Source: M3007 sp964589365 (GTDB lineage Bacteria; Bacteroidota; Bacteroidia; Chitinophagales; Saprospiraceae). Taken from it: a stretch of DNA of 12,551 nucleotides. The stretch's first letter is position 1; every line of letters begins with the position of its first letter. The notes below the pieces were generated by a model. The model searched no databases, was not told the DNA's origin, and saw only the letters and a program-made list of their open reading frames with translations. A program made the translations under genes and the position numbers. Below are positions 1 through 6,108 of this stretch, piece by piece. The stretch spans positions 1-12,551 of the forward strand of contig CAZPTQ010000154.1 in NCBI GenBank assembly GCA_964589365.1, given 5' to 3'.

Positions 1-25
1 ATCTTATAGAGGGCAGGTTGCTTGG

Positions 26-95
26 AAATCGTAAATCCAAAATCGTAAATCCAAAATCGCAAATCGTAAATCCAAAATCGTAAATCCAAAATCAA
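26..95. repeat. Heptameric tandem repeat array (AAATCNN)
   Basis: Ten consecutive 7-bp units of the form AAATCNN can be read here without a gap. Most alternate AAATCGT and AAATCCA, so the array also reads as four 14-bp units (26-39, 40-53, 61-74, 75-88) with a 7-bp half unit, AAATCGC, between the second and third. The array ends 43 bp before the start codon of the EF-G-like gene. No coding potential is seen in it. Heptameric short tandem repeats are known from several bacterial genomes; a role here, regulatory or none, is not shown. Confidence 0.9.
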
Positions 96-138
96 GATTC
101 GTGTACCGTCACCGTTCACCAAACCAGTTCATTGCGCT

Positions 139-2274
139 ATGGCAGTTTATCCTTCTGACAAAATCCGGAACGTCGTCCTTTGCGGCCACTCCGGGTGCGG
201 CAAGACAACCCTTGCCGAAACCATGCTTTTTGAAGCAAAAGCCATCGCCCGCCGCGGAAGCGTCGGGGAAGGCAACACACAGAGCGACTATGCCCCGCTC
301 GAACAACAGCGCGGTCACTCGCTTTTTGCATCCGTGCTCCACTGCTCCTGGAAAGACACCAAAATCAACATCCTGGACACGCCTGGTCTCGACGATTTTT
401 CCGGCGAGCTGGTAGCGGCCTTGAAAGTGGCCGACACCGCTGTGATGTTGCTCAATGCCCGCAGCGGGGTGGAAGTAGGCACCGAACTGATTTGGGAACA
501 CTTGGAGAACAACGACACTCCGACTATTTTCGTAGTGAACCAAATGGATCACGAAAAGGCCGATTTTGAAATGACGCTCGACCAAGCCAAAAAACGATTT
601 GGCGCACGGGTGCTCCCGCTACAATTTCCTGTAAACCAAGGCACTGGCTTCAACGCCATCGTGGACGCGCTCCGCATGGTGATGTATGTTTTTCCTGCCG
701 CTGGTGGGAAACCTGAAAAAAAGCCCATTCCCGCCGAACATAAAGGCCGCGCAGATGAATTGCACAATGCCCTCGTGGAAGCCGCCGCCGAGAACGACGA
801 AGCGCTAATGGAAAAATTCTTTGAAGAAGGCACCCTCAGCGAGGATGAACTTGCCAAGGGTTTGAGCATTGGCCTGGCGCACCGCCAATTTTACCCGCTT
901 TTTTGTGCTTCAGGCATGAAAGACATGGGCAGCGGCCGCGTCATGGGCTTCATCCACGACATTTGCCCCAGCCCCGTTGAGCGCCCGGCGGCTGCTTTGG
1001 AAGGCGGTGGCACCAAGCCCTGCGATCCTGCTGCTCGTCCCTGCGTGTTTATTTTCAAAACAGTGAACGAGCCAAAAGTGGGCAACGTCTCCTATTTCAA
1101 AGTCTTTTCTGGAACGCTAAAATCAGGCGACGAACTCACCAATGCCGATAACAGCACCGTGGAACGTTTTTCGCAACTCTTTGAAAGCGAAGGAAAAAAC
1201 CGGGATCAAGTGGAAGAACTCCGCGCTGGCGACATTGGCTGTACGGTGAAACTAAAAGGCTCGCATACCAACCAAACCTTGAACCCCAAAGGCTCTGACC
1301 TTAAGATAGAACGTATACATTTCCCCGCGCCGCGCATTCGTATGGCCGTGTTGCCGCCCAGCAAGGCCGAGGTGGAAAAAATGGCCCACGCGCTCCACTC
1401 CATTCAGGAGGAAGACCCCACGCTGCTCATGGAACAGAGCATGGAACTCAAACAGACCATTATACAGGGTCAGGGCGAAATGCACCTCGACATTGTTCGT
1501 TACAAAGCGGAACAGAATTTTGGCGTGAAACTCGAATTCACCGAGCCTCGCATCCCTTACCGCGAAACCATCACGAAGGAAGCAAACAAAGATTACCGCC
1601 ACAAAAAACAATCGGGCGGAGCGGGCCAATTCGCTGAAGTACACATGCGGATCGAGCCATACTACGACGGCATACCTGCTCCCCATGACCTGACAACCAA
1701 GAACATAGAGGTGGATGACCTCAAATGGGGCGGCAAGTTTTCGTTCTGTTGGGCCATTGTAGGCGGATCGGTGGACGCTCGTTTCACCAACGCCATCAAA
1801 AAAGGCATCATGGCAAAAATGGAAGAAGGCCCCAGCACAGGTTCCTATTGCCGCGATGTGCGCGTGAGCATCTACGATGGCAAAATGCACCCGGTGGATT
1901 CCAATGATATGGCCTTCCAAATCGCCGCCACAATGGCGTTCAAAGAGGCATTCCACGATGCCAAACCGCAAATCCTTGAACCCGTTTACGACCTCGAAGT
2001 GCTTTGCGATTCAGAAGTGATGGGCAATGTCATGGGCGATTTGCAGACCCGTCGCGCAGTCATCATGGGCATGGGTTCGGAAGGGCATTACCAGCAGATT
2101 CGTGCCAAAGTACCGCTCAAGGAACTGCACAAATACTCGTCCACCTTGCGCGCGCTCACCCAGGGCAAGGCCAAGTTCTCTATGTCTTTTGCGGAATACG
2201 CCGCTGTTCCGGCGGATATACAAGCAAAACTCATAGCGGAATACCAGAAGCACGCGGTGCACGAGGAGCATTGA
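139..2274 (+). CDS. Elongation factor G paralogue (EF-G2 type), translational GTPase family
   Basis: A 711-residue protein with the full EF-G domain order. The GTP-binding domain has P-loop GHSGCGKT at 16-23, DTPG at 80-83 and NQMD at 134-137. Domains II and III follow (about 290-475), then domain IV with a conserved HKKQSGGAGQF stretch near 490, then domain V, which includes LTQGKAKFSM. Canonical EF-G has DTPGHVDF, whose His is needed for GTP hydrolysis; this protein reads DTPGLDDF, with Leu84 at that position. Switch I also differs (RGHS instead of RGIT) and the NKxD motif reads NQMD. These changes, and the overall sequence, match the Bacteroidota EF-G2 class, of which the Bacteroides thetaiotaomicron member is reported to support translocation without GTP hydrolysis and to matter under carbon starvation. 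It is therefore probably a stationary-phase or starvation translocase rather than the housekeeping fusA product. The start follows a region without a Shine-Dalgarno sequence, normal for this phylum. Confidence 0.93.
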   Translation: MAVYPSDKIRNVVLCGHSGCGKTTLAETMLFEAKAIARRGSVGEGNTQSDYAPLEQQRGHSLFASVLHCSWKDTKINILDTPGLDDFSGELVAALKVADTAVMLLNARSGVEVGTELIWEHLENNDTPTIFVVNQMDHEKADFEMTLDQAKKRFGARVLPLQFPVNQGTGFNAIVDALRMVMYVFPAAGGKPEKKPIPAEHKGRADELHNALVEAAAENDEALMEKFFEEGTLSEDELAKGLSIGLAHRQFYPLFCASGMKDMGSGRVMGFIHDICPSPVERPAAALEGGGTKPCDPAARPCVFIFKTVNEPKVGNVSYFKVFSGTLKSGDELTNADNSTVERFSQLFESEGKNRDQVEELRAGDIGCTVKLKGSHTNQTLNPKGSDLKIERIHFPAPRIRMAVLPPSKAEVEKMAHALHSIQEEDPTLLMEQSMELKQTIIQGQGEMHLDIVRYKAEQNFGVKLEFTEPRIPYRETITKEANKDYRHKKQSGGAGQFAEVHMRIEPYYDGIPAPHDLTTKNIEVDDLKWGGKFSFCWAIVGGSVDARFTNAIKKGIMAKMEEGPSTGSYCRDVRVSIYDGKMHPVDSNDMAFQIAATMAFKEAFHDAKPQILEPVYDLEVLCDSEVMGNVMGDLQTRRAVIMGMGSEGHYQQIRAKVPLKELHKYSSTLRALTQGKAKFSMSFAEYAAVPADIQAKLIAEYQKHAVHEEH

Positions 2275-2320
2275 GGAGTCCGTCTATTGGCGGCTTACCC
2301 GTTTACCCGCCGACAGGCAG

Positions 2321-2369
2321 GCAACGGACGGCTAAGTGAATGCTGATATTTTACTTGGTCGTCCGTTGC
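2321..2369 (+). terminator. Hairpin downstream of the EF-G-like gene
   Basis: GCAACGGACG (2321-2330) is perfectly complementary to CGTCCGTTGC (2360-2369). AAGT and ACTT extend the stem inside a 3x3 internal loop. It begins 46 bp after the stop codon and is followed by an AT-rich stretch (ggtatttaaattg) rather than a clean T run. It probably ends or protects the transcript; a palindromic repeat without that role is the alternative. Confidence 0.5.
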
Positions 2370-2482
2370 GGGTATTTAAATTGTTCAGCGGCAAGAAGAA
2401 AAAAAATAAATAAGCCGAATAGAAATCAAATAAATAATTTTGAACAAGCAGGCCAAACTTAAATAAAATAGCACGAGGACAC

Positions 2483-3088
2483 CTACTTCAGCGACTCGAA
2501 CTCTTTGCAATCAATACGCAACTCATCGTTATTCAATGACTTGTTTATAAATTGACAAAAGTGTCCGTCCAAATTTTTTGTATAAAACCTACAGGAAAAA
2601 CACATTCGTTGAACAGCGATAACGCCCGCTTGCTGTAAGTGGCTAATCACGCCCAACAATTGTTCAAGCAAAACCCCTTTGCTTTCGGGAGAAAATTCTG
2701 AAAGGGTTTTTACCATCGGGTCAGCAAAATGGGCGGTCTGTACAACAGCCGACCTGCCTGCCTCTGTCAAATGGATGGTATGGCTGCGTGTGTCGGTTGT
2801 TTCAGTTTGGCGTTCAATAAAGCCTTTCTGTTCAAGGTTTTTTACGGCTTCGCTAATGGTTGGCTTGGTCAGGTTGAACTCTTGGGCGAGGTGGCTCACC
2901 TTGCATTTTTCATCCGGATGAAACTGTACAAAAATCAAAATCTGAATTTGAATCGGGCTGATGCCCAATACTTTTGCTTTTCCCCAGAGCAAAACCCTGA
3001 ATCCCTCGCCAAGACGCTCTAGCGATGCAATGATTTTGAAATCGGCACTACCAATTTGGGCGTTCGGGTCGAATGCACTTCCGTTCAT
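2483..3088 (-). CDS. MarR-family transcriptional regulator with C-terminal four-cysteine tail
   Basis: A 201-residue protein read from the ATG at 3088. An in-frame TTG two codons earlier is a poorer start. Residues about 47-110 form a winged helix-turn-helix typical of MarR/IclR-type regulators: CKVSHLAQEFNLTKPTISEA is the recognition region and RQTETTDTRSHTIHLTEAG the wing. The C-terminal 40 residues carry Cys163, Cys166, Cys178 and Cys194 in the pattern CFSC-x11-C-x15-C, which looks like a metal or iron-sulfur binding site; the ligand is not known. The gene is downstream of the protoglobin and DUF2024 genes on the same strand. A 17-bp palindrome lies 40 bp upstream of its start and a near copy precedes the protoglobin gene, so it probably represses both itself and the operon. 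Cysteine oxidation, nitrosylation or loss of metal would be a natural switch; this is inference. Confidence 0.85.
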   Translation of the reverse strand: MNGSAFDPNAQIGSADFKIIASLERLGEGFRVLLWGKAKVLGISPIQIQILIFVQFHPDEKCKVSHLAQEFNLTKPTISEAVKNLEQKGFIERQTETTDTRSHTIHLTEAGRSAVVQTAHFADPMVKTLSEFSPESKGVLLEQLLGVISHLQQAGVIAVQRMCFSCRFYTKNLDGHFCQFINKSLNNDELRIDCKEFESLK

Positions 3089-3100
3089 AGGCAAAAATAT

Positions 3101-3124
3101 GGGGCGGCTTTGGGTTGCCGCCCC
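3101..3124 (-). terminator. GC-rich hairpin just upstream of the marR start
   Basis: GGGGCGGC and GCCGCCCC form a perfect 8-bp stem with an 8-nt loop. On the minus strand it is followed by ATATTTTTG and then, 12 bp from the stem, by the marR ATG. It fits an intrinsic terminator or attenuator after the DUF2024 gene. It is so close to the marR start that it may also affect marR translation. Confidence 0.5.
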
Positions 3125-3128
3125 GTAA

Positions 3129-3145
3129 AATTAGCAATCCTAATT
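3129..3145. promoter_or_regulatory. Putative MarR operator upstream of marR
   Basis: AATTAGCAATCCTAATT is a perfect inverted repeat with 6-bp arms (AATTAG and CTAATT) and a 5-bp centre. On the minus strand its downstream arm runs into TAATTTTA (3133-3126), which is close to the Bacteroidota -7 box TAnnTTTG, so a bound repressor would cover the presumed marR promoter. Its 13-bp core differs from the element at 4182-4194 at only one base. Binding by the neighbouring MarR protein is inference from position and symmetry. Confidence 0.6.
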
Positions 3146-3159
3146 ATTTTGTTAAAAAT

Positions 3160-3558
3160 TTAATTGCAGCCCTCCATCTCAATGATGTAGTAGCCTTTTG
3201 CCAAGATGGAATCTTCCATATCCCCTTTGGCATTTTCGATGTGGCAGAACCGACATTGCTTAGAAGTGAGCGGCTGCCCTTCTTGCCCTTTGGATTTTAA
3301 ATACTGACTGCCGTAGCCGTAGATTTTTTCCAAGTCCTTTTCGTTGGCATCCACGAGGATGTCGAAGTGCATTACGCCGCCCTGAATTTTGGGAACGTAA
3401 GTATCGTAAACGGATACTTTCAGTTGCATAGTTGAGTCATTTTTAGATGATAGCCCGCAAAATGCCGCCCCACCGACCATAAGCCACAGCAAACCTTTAA
3501 TTAGGAAAAAAGCGAATCCTGCCAGACCAAATTTTTGAAGCAAACCTTTGTTTTTCAT
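3160..3558 (-). CDS. DUF2024 family protein fused to an N-terminal membrane anchor
   Basis: A 132-residue protein. Residues about 11-35 are one hydrophobic helix (GLAGFAFFLIKGLLWLMVGG), resembling the very short single-pass proteins found alone in Bacteroidota. Residues 44-132 are a complete DUF2024 domain: VSVYDTYVPK, MHFDILVD, YLKSKGQEGQPLTSKQCRFCH and a terminal GYYIIEMEGCN. DUF2024 proteins are usually about 85-90 residues and stand alone; the function is unknown. Cys102, Cys105 and His106 (CRFCH) could bind a metal. Met44 (start at 3429) has an A-rich upstream sequence, so a second, soluble product may be made from the same gene. It begins 11 bp after the protoglobin stop codon, so the two are almost certainly co-transcribed and may act in the same gas or redox response. 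Confidence 0.82.
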   Translation of the reverse strand: MKNKGLLQKFGLAGFAFFLIKGLLWLMVGGAAFCGLSSKNDSTMQLKVSVYDTYVPKIQGGVMHFDILVDANEKDLEKIYGYGSQYLKSKGQEGQPLTSKQCRFCHIENAKGDMEDSILAKGYYIIEMEGCN

Positions 3559-3569
3559 TGTTACAAGAT

Positions 3570-4148
3570 TTAGAACTCGCCTTCTTTAATGTAGGGGTGA
3601 CACCAAAGTAAGGCAGTCAAGGTGACGGCTTTGAACCATGCGGCATACATCACTTCCACCTGTTCGGAGGTGTGTCCTTGCTTCGCCAAAAAACCTTTGA
3701 TGGTGAAAGTTATGGGGAAAATGAACGCCACTAAATAGCGGAAGTGGATGATGGGTTCTGCGTCCACGCCGTCTGTTTTGTTCTTTTTTGTGCTGTGGTG
3801 GCGCAAGGCGATTTCGTGCTGGTAGTTGAGCCAGTCTTGGTCGTAGTCACGTTGGCATATGTCGAGTATCCATTGCCCAAACCGCCTGCGGACAGCACCA
3901 AGGTAATCCATATTGGGTTGCCCATCGTGCGTGAAATAATAGAGTAGGTGAGCGTTTCCTCCCACATATCCATACCAGAGGTCGAGGATTTCGTCTGTCT
4001 GACCTGAGAGGACATCCCCTGCCAGACGAAGGCTTTCCACATCTTCATCCGTAAAAAGAAGGGTTTTTTTCAGGAGGTCAAGGTCTGCGAGGCTGACTGG
4101 TGAGGTTGCCACTTGCCCGTAGGCGTAGCCAGGAATGTGATCTGACAT
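3570..4148 (-). CDS. Protoglobin (single-domain haem globin)
   Basis: A 192-residue single-domain protein matching the protoglobin of Methanosarcina acetivorans in length and in many motifs: IPGYAYG (5-11), ILDLWYGYVG (54-63), AHLLYYFT, VRRRFGQWILD, HEIALRHH (111-118), RYLVAFIFPIT and the closing HPYIKEGEF. Trp58 and Tyr59 align with the distal B9/B10 residues, and His118 with the proximal haem ligand His120 of that protein. Protoglobins bind O2, CO and NO; suggested roles are gas sensing, NO or peroxynitrite chemistry and carbene-like reactions, and none is proven physiologically. No signalling domain is attached, so any sensing would act through partners. It is the first gene of the cluster ending in the MarR-type regulator, with a promoter-like box and palindromic operator upstream. 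Confidence 0.95.
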   Translation of the reverse strand: MSDHIPGYAYGQVATSPVSLADLDLLKKTLLFTDEDVESLRLAGDVLSGQTDEILDLWYGYVGGNAHLLYYFTHDGQPNMDYLGAVRRRFGQWILDICQRDYDQDWLNYQHEIALRHHSTKKNKTDGVDAEPIIHFRYLVAFIFPITFTIKGFLAKQGHTSEQVEVMYAAWFKAVTLTALLWCHPYIKEGEF

Positions 4149-4181
4149 GATACGTCGAATTTTTGAAGATGAAAATATTGG

Positions 4182-4194
4182 TTAGTAATCCTAA
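4182..4194. promoter_or_regulatory. Putative MarR operator upstream of the protoglobin operon
   Basis: TTAGTAATCCTAA is an inverted repeat (TTAG and CTAA around a 5-bp centre) 34 bp upstream of the protoglobin start. It matches the core of the palindrome before marR (TTAGCAATCCTAA) at 12 of 13 bases. It lies just downstream of the likely -7 box at 4209-4216, a position where a bound protein would block transcription. Confidence 0.6.
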
Positions 4195-4208
4195 TTTGTT
4201 ATCGAAAG

Positions 4209-4216
4209 CAAAGATA
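4209..4216 (-). promoter_or_regulatory. Bacteroidota-type -7 box for the protoglobin operon
   Basis: Read on the minus strand this is TATCTTTG, an exact match to the TAnnTTTG -7 consensus of Bacteroidota sigma factor promoters. It is about 60 bp upstream of the protoglobin ATG. The -33 region is only T-rich (CCTTTTTTAG), so the call rests on the -7 box and its position. Confidence 0.5.
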
Positions 4217-4385
4217 GGTAGTATTCCGAACTAAAAAAGGAATCGAAATTTTTTTTGAAGGAGATTGGATTTTCCCTGAATGAGGATGGAACAAATGGAT
4301 GAAAAGAGGGAAAGTGTTATAGTGTGAAAGTTAGACGGGTTAACTTTGTGGCGGAATAAGCGGTTCTCTTTGCCGGAATACAAAC
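4217..4385. other. Non-coding stretch with one small inverted repeat
   Basis: No gene is supported here. The only structure seen is AAAGTTA (4327-4333) and TAACTTT (4341-4347), a 7-bp inverted repeat with a 7-nt loop. With the attC-like sequence and the protoglobin promoter it makes up the 374-bp gap between the protoglobin and TerC genes. Confidence 0.5.
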
Positions 4386-4473
4386 GCCGCTAACAAAGCA
4401 ATACGTCCATGCCGCACAAAGCCCGCCCGCAAAGCTCAACGTGCGGCGCGGACATATATGCGCCCGTCAGGTG
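4386..4473 (+). repeat. attC-like foldable sequence upstream of the TerC gene
   Basis: The core is a long imperfect stem: GTCC (4405-4408) and GCCGCAC (4411-4417) pair with GTGCGGC (4441-4447) and GGAC (4450-4453), with mismatches between. Outside this, GCA and TA pair with TA and TGC. The outer ends read GCTAAC on the left and GTCAGGT on the right, resembling the RYYYAAC and GTTRRRY ends of integron attC sites, with imperfections in both. Size (about 85 bp) and single-strand foldability fit attC. No integrase is present. A generic palindromic repeat is the alternative. Confidence 0.4.
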
Positions 4474-4522
4474 TCAAGCCTGGAGGACGATAAACGAAAA
4501 ATAATTAACAGACAGAAATAAC

Positions 4523-5221
4523 ATGATTGACTCAATAATTCCGCTACTTTCCTTGATCGCATTGGAAGTAATTCTAGGCATTGACAATATTATTTTCATT
4601 TCGATTTTGGCTGACAAACTACCAGAAGAGAAGAGAAATAAACTTCGTAATTGGGGTATTGGCTTAGCAATGGCGATGAGACTATGTTTATTAGCGATTA
4701 TTTCATGGATATTAAAACTAGACCAAACTTTATTCAATATATTCGAAACTGATTTTTCAGGGAAGGGATTAATTTTGATACTTGGCGGACTTTTTTTAAT
4801 TTATAAGAGCACGAAAGAAATCTATCTAAAAACAGAAAATGTAAATACCGAAAATGTATCCTCTGCAAAAGTGGTGAGCTTTGGCAAATTGCTGACAGAG
4901 GTTATTATTTTAGATTTAGTATTTTCTGTTGACTCCATCATTACCGCAGTAGGAATGGTTCAGGAACTTTGGGTAATGTACACTGCAGTGATAGTAACTG
5001 TAATAATTATGCTTATTGCTTCTAAACCAATAAGTGAATTCATTCGAAAACATCCATCGTTTAAAATATTGGCATTATGCTTTTTGATGATGATTGGTAT
5101 TTCTCTATTAGCCGAAGGATTTAGTTTTGAAATACCAAAAGGATATATTTATTTTTCAATGGCATTTGCTTTTTTAGTTGATATCATACAGATGAAAACC
5201 ATAAAACACAAGACCACCTAG
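4523..5221 (+). CDS. TerC-family integral membrane protein (putative metal ion exporter)
   Basis: A 232-residue, very hydrophobic protein with about seven membrane helices. The two hallmark acidic motifs of the TerC family are present: LEVILGIDNIIF near 14-25 (Glu15, Asp21, Asn22) and LDLVFSVDSI near 130-139 (Asp131, Asp137). Members include TerC of tellurite resistance and Alx/YkoY-type proteins that export Mn2+ or metallate secreted enzymes; the substrate here cannot be told from sequence. There are no CBS domains. The start ATG follows an A-rich stretch (acagacagaaataac). The gene is visibly AT-richer than its neighbours and uses AT-ending codons. It lies between an attC-like sequence and an IS remnant, so it was probably acquired horizontally. 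No terminator is obvious after it. Confidence 0.9.
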   Translation: MIDSIIPLLSLIALEVILGIDNIIFISILADKLPEEKRNKLRNWGIGLAMAMRLCLLAIISWILKLDQTLFNIFETDFSGKGLILILGGLFLIYKSTKEIYLKTENVNTENVSSAKVVSFGKLLTEVIILDLVFSVDSIITAVGMVQELWVMYTAVIVTVIIMLIASKPISEFIRKHPSFKILALCFLMMIGISLLAEGFSFEIPKGYIYFSMAFAFLVDIIQMKTIKHKTT

Positions 5222-5432
5222 ATTTCTATTAGTACCGATGATGATGAAACTTTAAAATAACGCAGAAAATCGATGAAGGAGGCCTGGAGAGGCGGCAAAA
5301 AGTGATCCAAGGGGATACCATGATGTATGTGCTGTAAAACGTCTCTTTTATGTGCATACCGCAGGTCTATATATAGCGCCGCTGTTCGCCTCAAAAGAGG
5401 AGTCGCCTAAGGAACGGTGCTGGAATAAGGGG
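5222..5432. other. Non-coding stretch between TerC gene and IS remnant
   Basis: No coding region is supported. CCTC-AAAA-GAGG (near 5390-5401) forms a short hairpin, but there is no T run after it. The stretch may be residue of earlier insertions; nothing recognisable remains. Confidence 0.4.
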
Positions 5433-5457
5433 CAGGGCAGACGCATTAAAACGGGAG
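5433..5457 (+). repeat. Left terminal inverted repeat of the ISAs1-family element
   Basis: Identical over 25 bp to the reverse complement of 6012-6036. It starts CAGGGCAGACGC and ends AAAACGGGAG. Confidence 0.9.
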
Positions 5458-5503
5458 GTAAAATGGGTTGACTTGGTACCTTTCAAGCAAAAATCTATTT
5501 GCC

Positions 5504-6023
5504 ATGGAAGGGAATCTGCCCGTTTACCGGAGTTTGATTGAATCATTTTCATCTTTGGAAGACCCTCGTAATGATCCATCTGGATGGCAAGGGAATAAGC
5601 CGAAGCGCTACTATTAAGGAACAACTAACACGACGATCCGAAGGAGGAAAAGGTGCAGTTCATATTCTTCATGCCTGGTGCAGTGAATTGCAAGTGTGTT
5701 TAGGGCAGTATAAAACAGAAACCAATATCCTCGAAAAAGAAACACGCTATTATATCAGTAGTTTAATCGGCAATGCTTCACAGTTCAATCAGATGGTTCG
5801 ATCTCATTGGAATATAGAAAATCAATTACACTGGTCGCTGGATGTTCAATTCGGAGAAGATGATAGTCGCAAACGTATTCGAAATGCCGCACAAAATTTC
5901 TCCACCATTCGAAAAATTGCCTTGAATCTTATAAAAGCCGATCCAAAAAAAATAAGCGTCAATAGAAAACGAAACAAATGTGCTATGTCAGACTCCTATC
6001 GAGAAAAAATGCTCCCGTTTTAA
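5504..6023 (+). pseudogene. ISAs1-family transposase remnant, internally deleted and frameshifted
   Basis: The original N-terminus is readable from the ATG at 5504 (SLIESFSSLEDPR, residues 10-22). At about 5567-5575 the homology jumps to another frame, which continues from MIHLDGK (5571) through GKGAVHILHAWCSELQVCLGQYKT. It then jumps to ETRYYISSLIG and VRSHWNIENQLHWSLDVQFG, ending at 6023. The family protein is around 370 residues. Missing are the part between the N-terminus and the first catalytic Asp (in HLDGK), and the part carrying the second catalytic Asp (usually in DAMGCQ). The third catalytic residue, Glu of HWNIEN, is present. The 161-residue open frame starting at 5538 is therefore an artefact of deletion, and the product should be inactive. 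Confidence 0.88.
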
Positions 6024-6036
6024 TGCGTCTGCCCTG
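6012..6036 (-). repeat. Right terminal inverted repeat of the ISAs1-family element
   Basis: It pairs over all 25 bp with 5433-5457. The transposase stop codon TAA (6021-6023) lies within it. Confidence 0.9.
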
Positions 6037-6049
6037 GGAGTTCCGGAGT

Positions 6050-6083
6050 ATTAAAAAGCCCTGCCGGGGGGAATCGGCAGGGC
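6050..6083 (-). terminator. Intrinsic terminator for the acyltransferase transcript
   Basis: GCCCTGCCG (6058-6066) and CGGCAGGGC (6075-6083) form a perfect 9-bp stem with an 8-nt loop. On the minus strand the stem is directly followed by TTTTTAAT. It lies about 170 bp beyond the acyltransferase stop codon, so the transcript has a long 3' tail that may hold a small open frame (6109-6186). Confidence 0.75.
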
Positions 6084-6108
6084 ATGAGATCAAATGGCTA
6101 TGGTATGG

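Larger units (their letters stand above)
5433..6036 (+). mobile_element. Deletion derivative of an ISAs1-family insertion sequence
   Basis: The element is bounded by perfect 25-bp terminal inverted repeats: left 5433-5457, beginning CAGGGCAGACGCATT, and right 6012-6036, ending AATGCGTCTGCCCTG. It encloses a broken ISAs1-type transposase whose stop codon lies in the right repeat. At 604 bp it is about half the usual 1.2-1.4 kb of the family. No matching target duplication was found in the 8-10 bp next to each end (GGAATAAGGG against GGAGTTCCGG), so the flanks have decayed or recombined. With both ends intact it might still be moved by a complete relative elsewhere in the genome. Confidence 0.85.

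Noticed and set aside
26..95. CRISPR array
   Set aside because: The units are 7 or 14 bp and abut one another with no unique spacers, and no cas gene is near.
1252..1971. Long minus-strand open frame (239 codons) opposite the EF-G-like gene
   Set aside because: It is antisense to a strongly conserved protein and its own translation shows no family motif; long shadow frames are common opposite GC-rich genes.
3089..3094. TTG start for the MarR regulator
   Set aside because: It adds only two residues; the ATG at 3088 is the better start codon and no ribosome-binding signal favours TTG.
4440..4522. yybP-ykoY manganese riboswitch before the TerC gene
   Set aside because: A small stem (CAGG/CCTG) is visible, but the conserved loop sequences of that riboswitch were not recognised.
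5538..6023. Intact 161-residue gene
   Set aside because: Its first ten codons are the wrong frame of the old transposase N-terminus and internal parts of the family are missing, so it was annotated as a pseudogene.
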